A stretch of DNA of 9,988 nt, taken from NCBI GenBank assembly GCA_964460305.1, contig CAYWRA010000095.1, forward strand, positions 1-9,988. The letters are read 5' to 3'. Below the pieces are notes generated by a model that did not search any database, was not told the origin of the DNA, and saw nothing but the letters and a program-made list of their open reading frames with translations. Below, in pieces: positions 1 through 6,208 of the stretch (its first letter is position 1; each line of letters begins with the position of its first letter). This DNA is from JAPLCX01 sp964460305 (GTDB lineage Bacteria > Auribacterota > Tritonobacteria > UBA1439). The position numbers were made by a program, and so were the translations under genes.

Positions 1-189
1 TTCATCCACGGATTTCACAGATTTCACGGATGTAAAAACAGCCCAAGGTTTAAAGCCGAAAGCCCAAAGACGTAGCAGTGCTTTGAACCTTCTGCTTTCA
101 ACTTCTCGCTGCGGTTATAATCCGTGTAATCTCCCGAAGGGATCCCGTTGGGACGTGGATAAAAATGCTGCGGATATAAATCAGGATAA
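1..189. repeat. Repeat-rich leader upstream of proB
   Basis: No gene is seen here. On the minus strand, positions 31 to 5 read as three 9-base words (ATCCGTGAA, ATCTGTGAA, ATCCGTGGA). An inverted partner lies at 120-132, matching 19-31 at 12 of 13 bases. Nested inside, 48-69 pairs with 81-102 at 17 of 22 positions around an 11-base loop. Two adjacent mini-hairpins follow at 132-142 (TCCCGAAGGGA) and 143-153 (TCCCGTTGGGA). A perfect TATAAT sits at 116-121 but has no good -35 box at 16-18 bases, so it is only a weak promoter candidate for proB. Confidence 0.6.
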
Positions 190-1308
190 ATGAGAACGCA
201 ACTTATTTCGAGAGCGCGCAGGATCGTCGTAAAGATAGGGAGCAACGTGCTCACCGGCGCGGATGGGCACGTGAACGAGAAGATCGTCGGAGACCTTGCC
301 CGTCAGGTCGCTGGCCTCTGCCGGGGCGGGAGAGAGATCATTATTGTCACTTCCGGCGCCATCTCAACCGGCATGGTCCGCATGGGCCTCTCCAATCGCC
401 CCAACGCGCTGCCCCAGTTGCAGGCCGCGGCGGCCGTCGGCCAGAGCCATTTGATGAACCTGTACGCCAAGCAGTTCGGCGCACAGGGAATGGAGGTGGC
501 CCAGATTCTCCTGACCGCCGACGACCTGAAGGTCCGCCAGCGGCACCTGAACGCGCGAAATACCATCATCGCGCTGCTTGAAAGGAAGATCGTCCCCGTC
601 ATCAACGAGAACGACACGGTATCCACCGAGGAGATCAAATTCGGCGACAATGACGCGCTCTCGGCGCTGGTCTCGAATCTGGTCAAGGCCGACCTCCTCA
701 TCATCCTCACCGACATCGAGGGGTTGATGACGAGGGATCCCAAAATGGGCGGCGGCGAGCTGGTCAGAGAAGTGCGGTGCATGAGCCCAGAGATTGAAGC
801 GCTCGCGCGGGGCGCCGGTTCCGCAAGGGGCACCGGTGGCATGGCGAGTAAATTGAAGGCCGTGAAAATGGTGACCTCATCGGGCGAGGCGGCTATCGTC
901 GCTAACGGCAGGGAACGGGATGTATTGGAGAGACTCTTCGCGGGGGAGGAAATGGGGACTTTATTCCATCCCGGGAGAGGCAAGCTACGGGGGCGAAAAC
1001 GCTGGATCGCTTTTTTCATCAAACCGAAAGGGAAAATAGTCGTTGATGACGGCGCGGCGTCGGCGCTCCTGGAGCGGGGCAAAAGCCTTTTGCCCACGGG
1101 CGTCAAAGACGTGCTCGGCGATTTCAAGGACGGCGACAAGGTGAGCATCGTGACGCTCGCCGGGCGGGAGATAGCCCGCGGCCTGACTAACTATACCGCC
1201 GAAGACCTCCGGAGGATCAAGGGGCTCAAGACCGGAGCGATATACGACGTATTGGGGCACAAGGATTACGATGAGGTGGTTCATCGTGATAATCTCGTGT
1301 TGTGTTGA
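190..1308 (+). CDS. proB: Glutamate 5-kinase (proline biosynthesis)
   Basis: This cytoplasmic enzyme phosphorylates L-glutamate with ATP to gamma-glutamyl phosphate, the first step of proline synthesis. The 372-residue product has the usual two-domain layout. The amino-acid kinase domain covers about residues 10-255, with the nucleotide-loop lysine in VVKIGS (K15), SGAIS at 55-59, the substrate-binding NEND at 139-142, FGDND at 151-155 and the GTGGM loop at 214-218. A PUA domain follows from about 277 to 370. The length matches PUA-containing family members such as the E. coli enzyme. ATG 190 gives the expected short lead before the kinase fold; a weak AGGA lies at 183-186, closer than ideal. 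proA follows 159 bases downstream, so the two are probably co-transcribed, though the spacer is long for an operon. Proline feedback inhibition is known in the family; nothing here tests it. Confidence 0.97.
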   Translation: MRTQLISRARRIVVKIGSNVLTGADGHVNEKIVGDLARQVAGLCRGGREIIIVTSGAISTGMVRMGLSNRPNALPQLQAAAAVGQSHLMNLYAKQFGAQGMEVAQILLTADDLKVRQRHLNARNTIIALLERKIVPVINENDTVSTEEIKFGDNDALSALVSNLVKADLLIILTDIEGLMTRDPKMGGGELVREVRCMSPEIEALARGAGSARGTGGMASKLKAVKMVTSSGEAAIVANGRERDVLERLFAGEEMGTLFHPGRGKLRGRKRWIAFFIKPKGKIVVDDGAASALLERGKSLLPTGVKDVLGDFKDGDKVSIVTLAGREIARGLTNYTAEDLRRIKGLKTGAIYDVLGHKDYDEVVHRDNLVLC

Positions 1309-1467
1309 TAGCGGAGTTGAGGGGTCAGGTCTTGAATTGCTACTTTCTTACTTGAGCCTGGATTATTCATGAACGAAGAATAAGGAACCGCGCCCATCTG
1401 ATAGCTCACCGCCATAGGTGGGCAGGTCTGCGGTGAAAAAGTTAAAAGGCCAAACAGGGTAAAAAGC
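1309..1467. repeat. proB-proA spacer with possible transposon-associated relic
   Basis: No gene is seen. The segment from about 1320 begins GGGGTCAGGTCTTGAATTGC, a word I associate with short repeats near IS200-like (REP-associated) transposases in environmental genomes; this is recollection, not a search. A weak 6-bp stem joins 1363-1368 and 1378-1383, and another joins 1407-1412 and 1430-1435. Neither is followed by a T-run, so no terminator is called. At 1441-1454 GTTAAAAGGCCAAA resembles GTTAAAAGCTCAAA at 3926-3939 (12 of 14), so the proA leader also carries a recurring word. Confidence 0.4.
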
Positions 1468-2736
1468 ATGCAAACGGGGTACGATATACAAAAATACGTA
1501 GAGGCGATTGGGAGGAGGGCGCGCGCGGCATCCTCGATTCTTGCAACGACGCCCCCCGAGACAAAGCGCAATGCCATTATAGAAATGGCCAAATCCATAG
1601 AAAGGGAGGTGCGTTCCCTGATCGATGCGAACAGGCGCGATCTCCGGGCCGCTGAGGAAAGGGGTATTTCAGCCGCGGTCCGCCAGAGGCTTGCGCTCAA
1701 CCAAAAGACCATCGCCGAGATGTGCAGCGGGCTCCGCCAGGTGGCGTCCCTAACGGACCCCGTGGGTGAGATCATAAGCTCGTGGAAACGGCCTAACGGC
1801 CTTATTATCCAGAAGGTGCGCGTCCCCATCGGGGTGATCGCCATGATCTACGAGGCTAGGCCCACTGTGACCGCCGATGCGGCGGCGTTATGCATCAAGG
1901 CCGGCAATGCCGTCATCCTGCGGGGAGGGAAGGAGGCGCTACATTCGAACGTGGCCATCGCGCGCATCCTCAAGGGCGCGGCGGCGCGCGCTGGGCTGCC
2001 CAAAGATTCACTCCAGCTCATTGAGCGTCCCGAGCACGATGTGGTGAACGCGCTGCTCAAACTCAATGCTTATATCGACTTGGTGATCCCTCGGGGTGGG
2101 GAGGCGTTGATCCGAAAGGTGACGGAGCTCTCGACGATCCCCGTAATCAAACACTACCGGGGCGTCTGCCACGTGTACGTCGACCGCAGCGCGGATTGCG
2201 ACATGGCCGATAAGATCATCCTGAATGCGAAGGTGCAAAAGCCAGCGGTCTGTAACGCCGCGGAAACGTTGTTGGTGCATGAGGCAATCGCCAAGTCGTT
2301 CCTCCCTCGCGCCGCGGCGGCCTTGAGGGCGAAGGGCGTCGAGTTGCGCGGCGATCTTGCGGCGAGGAAGATCGTTCCCGACATGAAAGCCGCGAAGAAG
2401 AGCGACTGGGGTTTCGAGTATCTGGATCTCATCCTGGCGGTAAAGGTGGTTCGTGACCTGGACGATGCGGTGGCGCACATCGCGCGCTACGGCTCGCAGC
2501 ATTCCGATGCGATTGTCACGTCCGACCGCAAGGCGGCCGAGCGTTTCCTGAGAAAAGTGGACTCTTCGGCGGTCTTCTGGAACGCGTCCACGAGATTCAA
2601 CGACGGCGGCCAGTTTGGGATGGGCGCCGAGATCGGCATCAGCACCGATCGGATCCATGCCCGCGGCCCCATGGCGCTCCCCGAGCTGACTATCTATAAG
2701 TATGTGGTGAGAGGGAGTGGGCAGATAAGAGAATAG
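1468..2736 (+). CDS. proA: Glutamate-5-semialdehyde dehydrogenase (gamma-glutamyl phosphate reductase)
   Basis: This NADPH-dependent enzyme reduces gamma-glutamyl phosphate, the unstable product of ProB, to glutamate 5-semialdehyde, which cyclises to pyrroline-5-carboxylate. The 422-residue product belongs to the aldehyde dehydrogenase superfamily and is of normal length. Visible signatures are the VPIGVIAMIYEARP segment (119-132), the LRGGKEA cofactor loop (151-157), the catalytic cysteine C262 in KPAVCNAAETLLV, and the C-terminal stretch with GAEIGIST and HARGPMALPELT. ATG 1468 gives a normal N-terminus; its ribosome site is weak (CAGGG at about 1455-1459). It lies directly after proB in the classic order and is followed by nadD, as in many bacterial obg-proBA-nadD-rsfS clusters. 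No truncation or missing catalytic residue was found. Confidence 0.97.
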   Translation: MQTGYDIQKYVEAIGRRARAASSILATTPPETKRNAIIEMAKSIEREVRSLIDANRRDLRAAEERGISAAVRQRLALNQKTIAEMCSGLRQVASLTDPVGEIISSWKRPNGLIIQKVRVPIGVIAMIYEARPTVTADAAALCIKAGNAVILRGGKEALHSNVAIARILKGAAARAGLPKDSLQLIERPEHDVVNALLKLNAYIDLVIPRGGEALIRKVTELSTIPVIKHYRGVCHVYVDRSADCDMADKIILNAKVQKPAVCNAAETLLVHEAIAKSFLPRAAAALRAKGVELRGDLAARKIVPDMKAAKKSDWGFEYLDLILAVKVVRDLDDAVAHIARYGSQHSDAIVTSDRKAAERFLRKVDSSAVFWNASTRFNDGGQFGMGAEIGISTDRIHARGPMALPELTIYKYVVRGSGQIRE

Positions 2737-2737
2737 T

Positions 2738-2868
2738 AGAAACGGAGAAGGGGAGAGTGGGTGAGGGGGGAAAGGCGAGAGATCGAGCCGGTGAATGGGA
2801 GAAACGGTGAAGGGGCGATTTTGAAGTTCCAGAGTCGCCGATTCTCCCACACTCCGTCTCGCCGTTTC
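2738..2868. repeat. Imperfect palindrome with internal direct repeat between proA and nadD
   Basis: A 16-base word at 2738-2753 (AGAAACGGAGAAGGGG) recurs at 2800-2815 with one mismatch. The arm 2739-2765 is also imperfectly complementary to 2842-2868 (about 20 of 27 positions). A short GGCGA/TCGCC stem lies near 2813-2837. There is no T-run after the right arm, so a terminator is not supported. No credible gene is present in the spacer. Confidence 0.6.
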
Positions 2869-2927
2869 GATTATCTCTCTTGTTCCTGACTATAGCGCGG
2901 GACTTGAGAATGAACAGGCAAAAGACC

Positions 2928-3590
2928 ATGAAAATAGGAATCCTTGGCGGCAGCTTCGATCCCATCCACATCGGACACCTGATCATTGCCGAGGGGGTCG
3001 CCGAGCGCCTGACGCTGGACGTGGTGCTCTTCATCCCATGTCATACGCCGCCGCATAAAAATGCTGCGAACCTCAGCGCCGGAGAGCACCGTCTCCGGAT
3101 GGTCGAGCTTGCGATCGAGGGAAATCCCCGGTTCCGCGCGTGCGATATCGAGCTTGCCAGGGGAGACGTCTCATACTCGGTGGATACCGTGGCAATGCTC
3201 GTGTCGCAGTACGGCCAGGGGGCGGAATTTTACTTTATCGTGGGCGCGGATAGCGTGATGGAGCTCGAGACGTGGCGGGAGTGCAAAAAGCTGTTGTCGC
3301 TCTGCACGGTGGTCACGGCGGCGAGGCCCGGCTGGGATCTTAGCTCCTGGCGGCCGCGCGAGGGATTGTATACCAGTGAGGAGATCGCCGCCCTCAAGGG
3401 GCATGTTATTGAGACGCCGCTCATCGGCGTATCGTCAACGGGGATCAGGCGGAGACGGCAGGCTGGGGAGAGCATCAGATATCTGGTCCCGGCCGCCGTG
3501 GAGAAATATATCGTCGAGAACAATCTATATGTATCGCGTGAGGAAGGCGGGCGCGAAACCGCGAGGGAACGATGCGAAAAATTTCGGTAA
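2928..3590 (+). CDS. nadD: Nicotinate-nucleotide adenylyltransferase
   Basis: This enzyme joins nicotinate mononucleotide and ATP to give deamido-NAD, the central step of bacterial NAD synthesis. The 220-residue product has the nucleotidyltransferase fold with GGSFDPIHIGH (7-17, containing the HxGH catalytic motif), the PCHTPPHK loop (37-44), SYSVDT, FIVGADS, and the C-terminal VSSTGIRRRR that matches the ISSTxIR motif. I chose ATG 2928 because the family typically begins MKIGILGGSFDP. In-frame ATG 2910 and TTG 2880 are possible; none has a strong ribosome site. The last 19 bases overlap rsfS, which points to translational coupling, and the charged tail (about the last 17 residues) lies beyond the normal domain. 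The order proA-nadD-rsfS is widely conserved and supports the call. Confidence 0.96.
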   Translation: MKIGILGGSFDPIHIGHLIIAEGVAERLTLDVVLFIPCHTPPHKNAANLSAGEHRLRMVELAIEGNPRFRACDIELARGDVSYSVDTVAMLVSQYGQGAEFYFIVGADSVMELETWRECKKLLSLCTVVTAARPGWDLSSWRPREGLYTSEEIAALKGHVIETPLIGVSSTGIRRRRQAGESIRYLVPAAVEKYIVENNLYVSREEGGRETARERCEKFR

Positions 3591-3997
3591 AGAACGTACA
3601 GGGCGGAAGGGGCTTGGCGCTGGCCTGCGCCAGGGATGCCGCCGACAAGAAGGCGGAAAACATCCTGGTGCTGGACATGAGGGAGATATCCTCCGTCGCC
3701 GACTATTTTGTCATTTGCAGTGGATCGTCGACGAGACAGGTGCGGGCGATTGCGGAATCCGTTGTGGAGGAGGCGAGGGTGCGCGGAACGCGCTGCCCGC
3801 ACAGCGATGGGTGGCAGGACAGCTACTGGATTGTGCTCGATTTCATCGACGTAATCGTCCACGTTTTTAACGATGATACGAGGCAATATTATCAGATTGA
3901 GAGATTATGGGGAGACGCTAAAACGGTTAAAAGCTCAAAGCCGAAGGTGAATGGCAAGATAAATGACAAATGTCAAATGACAAATGACAAAACGTGA
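3572..3997 (+). CDS. rsfS: Ribosomal silencing factor RsfS (Iojap family)
   Basis: RsfS binds protein uL14 of the large ribosomal subunit and blocks subunit joining when nutrients run low. The core fold is clear in residues 20-118: DKKAENILVLDMREISSVADYFVICSG-like text at 25-51, then RQVRAIAE, WIVLDFIDVIVHVF (86-99) and YYQIERLWGDA (106-116). GAGGGA at 3563-3568 serves as ribosome site just before ATG 3572, inside the end of nadD, consistent with coupled translation. The product is 141 residues, longer than the roughly 105-120 usual for this family. The excess, residues 119-141, is encoded by repeated words (AAATGAC units) that also occur in spacers, so the tail is probably not part of the functional fold. 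Identification is secure; the biological 3' end is less so. Confidence 0.95.
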   Translation: MRKISVKNVQGGRGLALACARDAADKKAENILVLDMREISSVADYFVICSGSSTRQVRAIAESVVEEARVRGTRCPHSDGWQDSYWIVLDFIDVIVHVFNDDTRQYYQIERLWGDAKTVKSSKPKVNGKINDKCQMTNDKT

Positions 3998-4035
3998 TGA
4001 GTTTTTGCCACCTGGCCATTTGTGTTTTGTCATTT
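3926..4035. repeat. AAATGACA word array and 12-bp inverted repeat at the rsfS 3' end
   Basis: From about 3961 the sequence repeats AAATGACAAATG-type words across the last codons of rsfS. The word AAATGACAAAAC at 3982-3993 is exactly complementary to 4024-4035, with a 30-base spacer, and the right arm runs into TTTTT. This could act as a weak terminator between rsfS and argS, but the long spacer and A/T-rich arms make it uncertain. The earlier part, 3926-3945, carries the word GTTAAAAGCTCAAAGCCGAA, whose 9-mer AAAGCCGAA also occurs at 52-60. Confidence 0.65.
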
Positions 4036-4057
4036 TTAATATCGGGATTTTCCGCAT

Positions 4058-5734
4058 ATGACACCATCACTTAGAACACAGATTGAGAACGCCGTGCGCG
4101 AGGTCTGCCGGGACATCGCGGGAGACCGGCTCCCCCCGATCATCCTCCAGAAACCCCGGCGCGCTGGACATGGGAACTTCGCTACGAATGTTGCGCTCCT
4201 CCTCGCGAAAGAGAAGGGGATGCCGGCGCCGGACCTAGCGCGGCAGATCGCCGATCGCCTCATGGGGCGATCCGATTTCAAGCCGTCCGTCTGTGAAAAA
4301 GTGGAAATAGCGGGCGGTGGTTTTCTGAACTTTTTCCTGTCGTTCAAGACGCTTCATGATCAGCTCGGATCGGTCCTGAGCGCCGGCGGCGACTACGGCC
4401 GTTGCCTACCGGAGCGCCCGCGCAAGGTGCAAATTGAATTTGTCAGCGCCAATCCCACGGGGCCCCTCACCGTCGCTCACGGACGGCAGGCCGCCGTCGG
4501 TGACAGCCTCGCGCGGATACTCACGATAGCGGGACACATAGCGGTGCGAGAGTATTATCTGAACGACAGGGGAAAACAGATCCGTATGCTCGGCCTCTCC
4601 ACCCTGCAGCGATACCGGGAGCTCTTCGGGCGGGAGGCGACGATCCCCGAGGATGGATATCGTGGCGAATACGTGAGGGGAATTGCCGAGCGGATCAAGG
4701 CCAGCGACGGCGATAAGTGGCTCGGCGCAGGCGAGGACGAAGCGATCGCATTTTTCTCGGATCTTTCGGCGCGTGAGATTTTGCAGACGATCGAGAAAGA
4801 CCTTGATGACTTCCGCGCGCGTTTCGATCATTGGACGAGCGAGAAGGAGTTCTCCTCGACCGGGAAGATAGCGACGTGCCTGGACTTTCTGCGGGGAAAG
4901 GGATTTATCTATAAGCAGGACGGCGCCGTCTGGTTCCGGAGCTCGGCCCTCGGCGACGACAAGGACAGGGTCCTCGTCAAAAGCGACGGCGAGCAAACCT
5001 ACTTTACCCCGGATATCGCCTATCACCGGAACAAGTTCGAGAGGGGATTCGACCGCGTGATCGACCTCTGGGGGCCCGACCACCACGGATACATCGCGCG
5101 CATGAAGGCGGCGATGGGCGCGCTCGGCTATGATGCGTCGCGGTTCACCCCGCTCATCGTACAGCTCACCACGCTCTTTAGGGGTAGTCAGAAGCTCTCG
5201 ATGTCGACGCGGGCGGGAGAATTCGTGACGTTGCGTGAGGTGATGGACGAGGTCGGCGTCGATGCGGCGAGATATTTCATGGTGCGGATGAGAACCGACA
5301 GCCATCTGAACTTCGACCTCGAACTCGCAAAGAAACAATCCAATGACAATCCCGTCTACTACGTGCAGTACGTCCACGCGCGCATCTGCAGCATTTTCAA
5401 AAAGCTCGCCGAGAAGAAGCAGGGATTCGCGCTGCCGCCGTGGGAGAAGGTCCATCTCAACATGTTGCGGGAGGATGAAGAGCTTGCGCTCATCATGCTG
5501 CTCTCCGATTTTCCCTATGCGGTGGAGTGCAGCGCGGAGGCCCTGGAGCCGCATCAGATATGCAACTATCTCGAAGAGTTGGCCGCGGCGTTCCACCAGT
5601 GCTATACTCGGCACACCGTGATTTCGGACGATCCCGATCTGACAGCCGCCCGTCTTGCGCTCGCCGAGGGTGTCCGCATCATCGTCCGGAGCGGCCTCGG
5701 CCTTCTAGGCGTGTCGGCCCCGGAGCAGATGTGA
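4058..5734 (+). CDS. argS: Arginyl-tRNA synthetase
   Basis: This class I synthetase charges tRNA-Arg with arginine. The 558-residue product is a normal length. The N-terminal additional domain covers about 1-95. The catalytic core begins FVSANPTGPL (128-137), and the HIGH-type motif reads TVAH (138-141), so the usual first histidine and the glycine are replaced. Also present are DLWGPDHHGY (336-345) and a KMSK-type loop reading SMSTR (381-385) followed by AGEFVTLREVMDEVGVDAAR. The DALR anticodon-binding domain spans about 431-558 and ends in the typical LGLLGVSAPEQM. ATG 4058 gives a good N-terminus, though its ribosome site is weak. The gene is bracketed by 15-bp inverted copies of a repeat word. 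A KMSK variant lacking the second lysine is common in ArgRS, so the enzyme is probably active. Confidence 0.97.
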   Translation: MTPSLRTQIENAVREVCRDIAGDRLPPIILQKPRRAGHGNFATNVALLLAKEKGMPAPDLARQIADRLMGRSDFKPSVCEKVEIAGGGFLNFFLSFKTLHDQLGSVLSAGGDYGRCLPERPRKVQIEFVSANPTGPLTVAHGRQAAVGDSLARILTIAGHIAVREYYLNDRGKQIRMLGLSTLQRYRELFGREATIPEDGYRGEYVRGIAERIKASDGDKWLGAGEDEAIAFFSDLSAREILQTIEKDLDDFRARFDHWTSEKEFSSTGKIATCLDFLRGKGFIYKQDGAVWFRSSALGDDKDRVLVKSDGEQTYFTPDIAYHRNKFERGFDRVIDLWGPDHHGYIARMKAAMGALGYDASRFTPLIVQLTTLFRGSQKLSMSTRAGEFVTLREVMDEVGVDAARYFMVRMRTDSHLNFDLELAKKQSNDNPVYYVQYVHARICSIFKKLAEKKQGFALPPWEKVHLNMLREDEELALIMLLSDFPYAVECSAEALEPHQICNYLEELAAAFHQCYTRHTVISDDPDLTAARLALAEGVRIIVRSGLGLLGVSAPEQM

Positions 5735-5742
5735 TTAGTAGT

Positions 5743-5830
5743 AAATGACAAAACACATAGAATCCAGGAGCCGGAATCCAGAAGCCGGAAGACAAGGTTC
5801 GAGAGACAGCATTCAAAATTCCGGATTCTG
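5743..5830. repeat. Word repeats between argS and ferredoxin
   Basis: AAATGACAAAACACA at 5743-5757 is the exact reverse complement of 4021-4035 upstream of argS. It is followed by a tandem 14-base unit, GAATCCAGGAGCCG at 5760-5773 and GAATCCAGAAGCCG at 5774-5787 (13 of 14 identical). The RC of 5819-5829 (AGAATCCGGAA) resembles the same word. No terminator with a T-run was recognised. Confidence 0.65.
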
Positions 5831-5850
5831 TAACATTGGGATTTATAAAA

Positions 5851-5857
5851 AGGGAGG
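5851..5857 (+). promoter_or_regulatory. Ribosome binding site deciding the ferredoxin start
   Basis: AGGGAGG lies 5 bases before ATG 5863 and is the strongest Shine-Dalgarno sequence in the window. It favours ATG 5863 over the in-frame TTG at 5836, which would place this site inside the coding region. Confidence 0.8.
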
Positions 5858-5862
5858 AATAC

Positions 5863-6039
5863 ATGACACACAAAATCACCGAAGTTTGCGTCTCTTGCGG
5901 GGCGTGTGAGTCGGAGTGCCCCGTCCAGGCGATCAGCCAGGGCGAGCAATGCTACGTTATCGACCCGGCCAAGTGCACCGACTGCGCCGCCTGCGCCGCC
6001 GTATGCCCCGTGGAAGCGATCGTCAAGGTTGAAGAATAG
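5863..6039 (+). CDS. 2[4Fe-4S] ferredoxin, clostridial type
   Basis: This 58-residue cytoplasmic protein should carry one low-potential electron pair carrier fold with two cubane clusters. It has two complete CxxCxxCxxxCP motifs: C9, C12, C15, C19-P and C38, C41, C44, C48-P. As in the family, each cluster is probably bound by three cysteines of one motif and the fourth of the other. The near-symmetric halves are 29 residues apart. The length matches classic bacterial ferredoxins of about 55-60 residues. A further cysteine, C30, sits between the motifs. It stands alone between argS and the TPR gene, with no adjacent oxidoreductase, so its redox partner cannot be inferred. Such genes are typical of anaerobes, which is weak support for that lifestyle. 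Confidence 0.93.
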   Translation: MTHKITEVCVSCGACESECPVQAISQGEQCYVIDPAKCTDCAACAAVCPVEAIVKVEE

Positions 6040-6050
6040 CCGGGACGAAT

Positions 6051-6194
6051 TTCTCACAAAGAGTAAAAGAGGATACACCCCCCACCCACCTCCCCCCTTC
6101 CAAGGGGGGAGGAATAACCTGAAATTATCTACGCGGCCCGTGGGATAAAAGAGGAGGCGCAAGGACTCTTGATCTTCTCTTTTACTCTTTGTGA
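6051..6194. repeat. Composite repeat, copy A: 18-bp inverted repeat with GC-rich hairpin
   Basis: The 18-mer TCACAAAGAGTAAAAGAG at 6054-6071 is repeated exactly, inverted, at 6177-6194, enclosing 105 bases. Between them CCTCCCCCC at 6089-6097 pairs with GGGGGGAGG at 6104-6112 around a 6-base loop; no T-run follows, so it is not a standard terminator. The left arm plus hairpin recur between the kinase and response regulator genes (9038-9124). The right arm holds GTG 6191, the upstream-most possible start of the TPR gene. Confidence 0.75.
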
Positions 6195-6208
6195 AAAAAG
6201 TGATTGCC

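Noticed and set aside
1380..1467. Riboswitch or T-box leader for proA
   Set aside because: Only short weak stems were found and no conserved T-box or riboswitch core was recognised.
2008..2850. A 280-residue minus-strand open frame opposite proA
   Set aside because: Shadow of proA plus low-complexity spacer text; no recognisable fold.
4011..4040. Sigma-54 promoter before argS from the TGGCC-TTTTG text
   Set aside because: The required GG-N10-GC spacing is not met, as no GC falls at the -12 position.
4406..5614. A 402-residue minus-strand open frame opposite argS
   Set aside because: Long shadow frame from the GC-rich codon use of argS; the plus strand has all synthetase motifs.
6089..6112. 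Rho-independent terminator after the ferredoxin
   Set aside because: The hairpin is strong but is followed by AATAACC, not a T-run, and the hairpin recurs as part of a repeat element.
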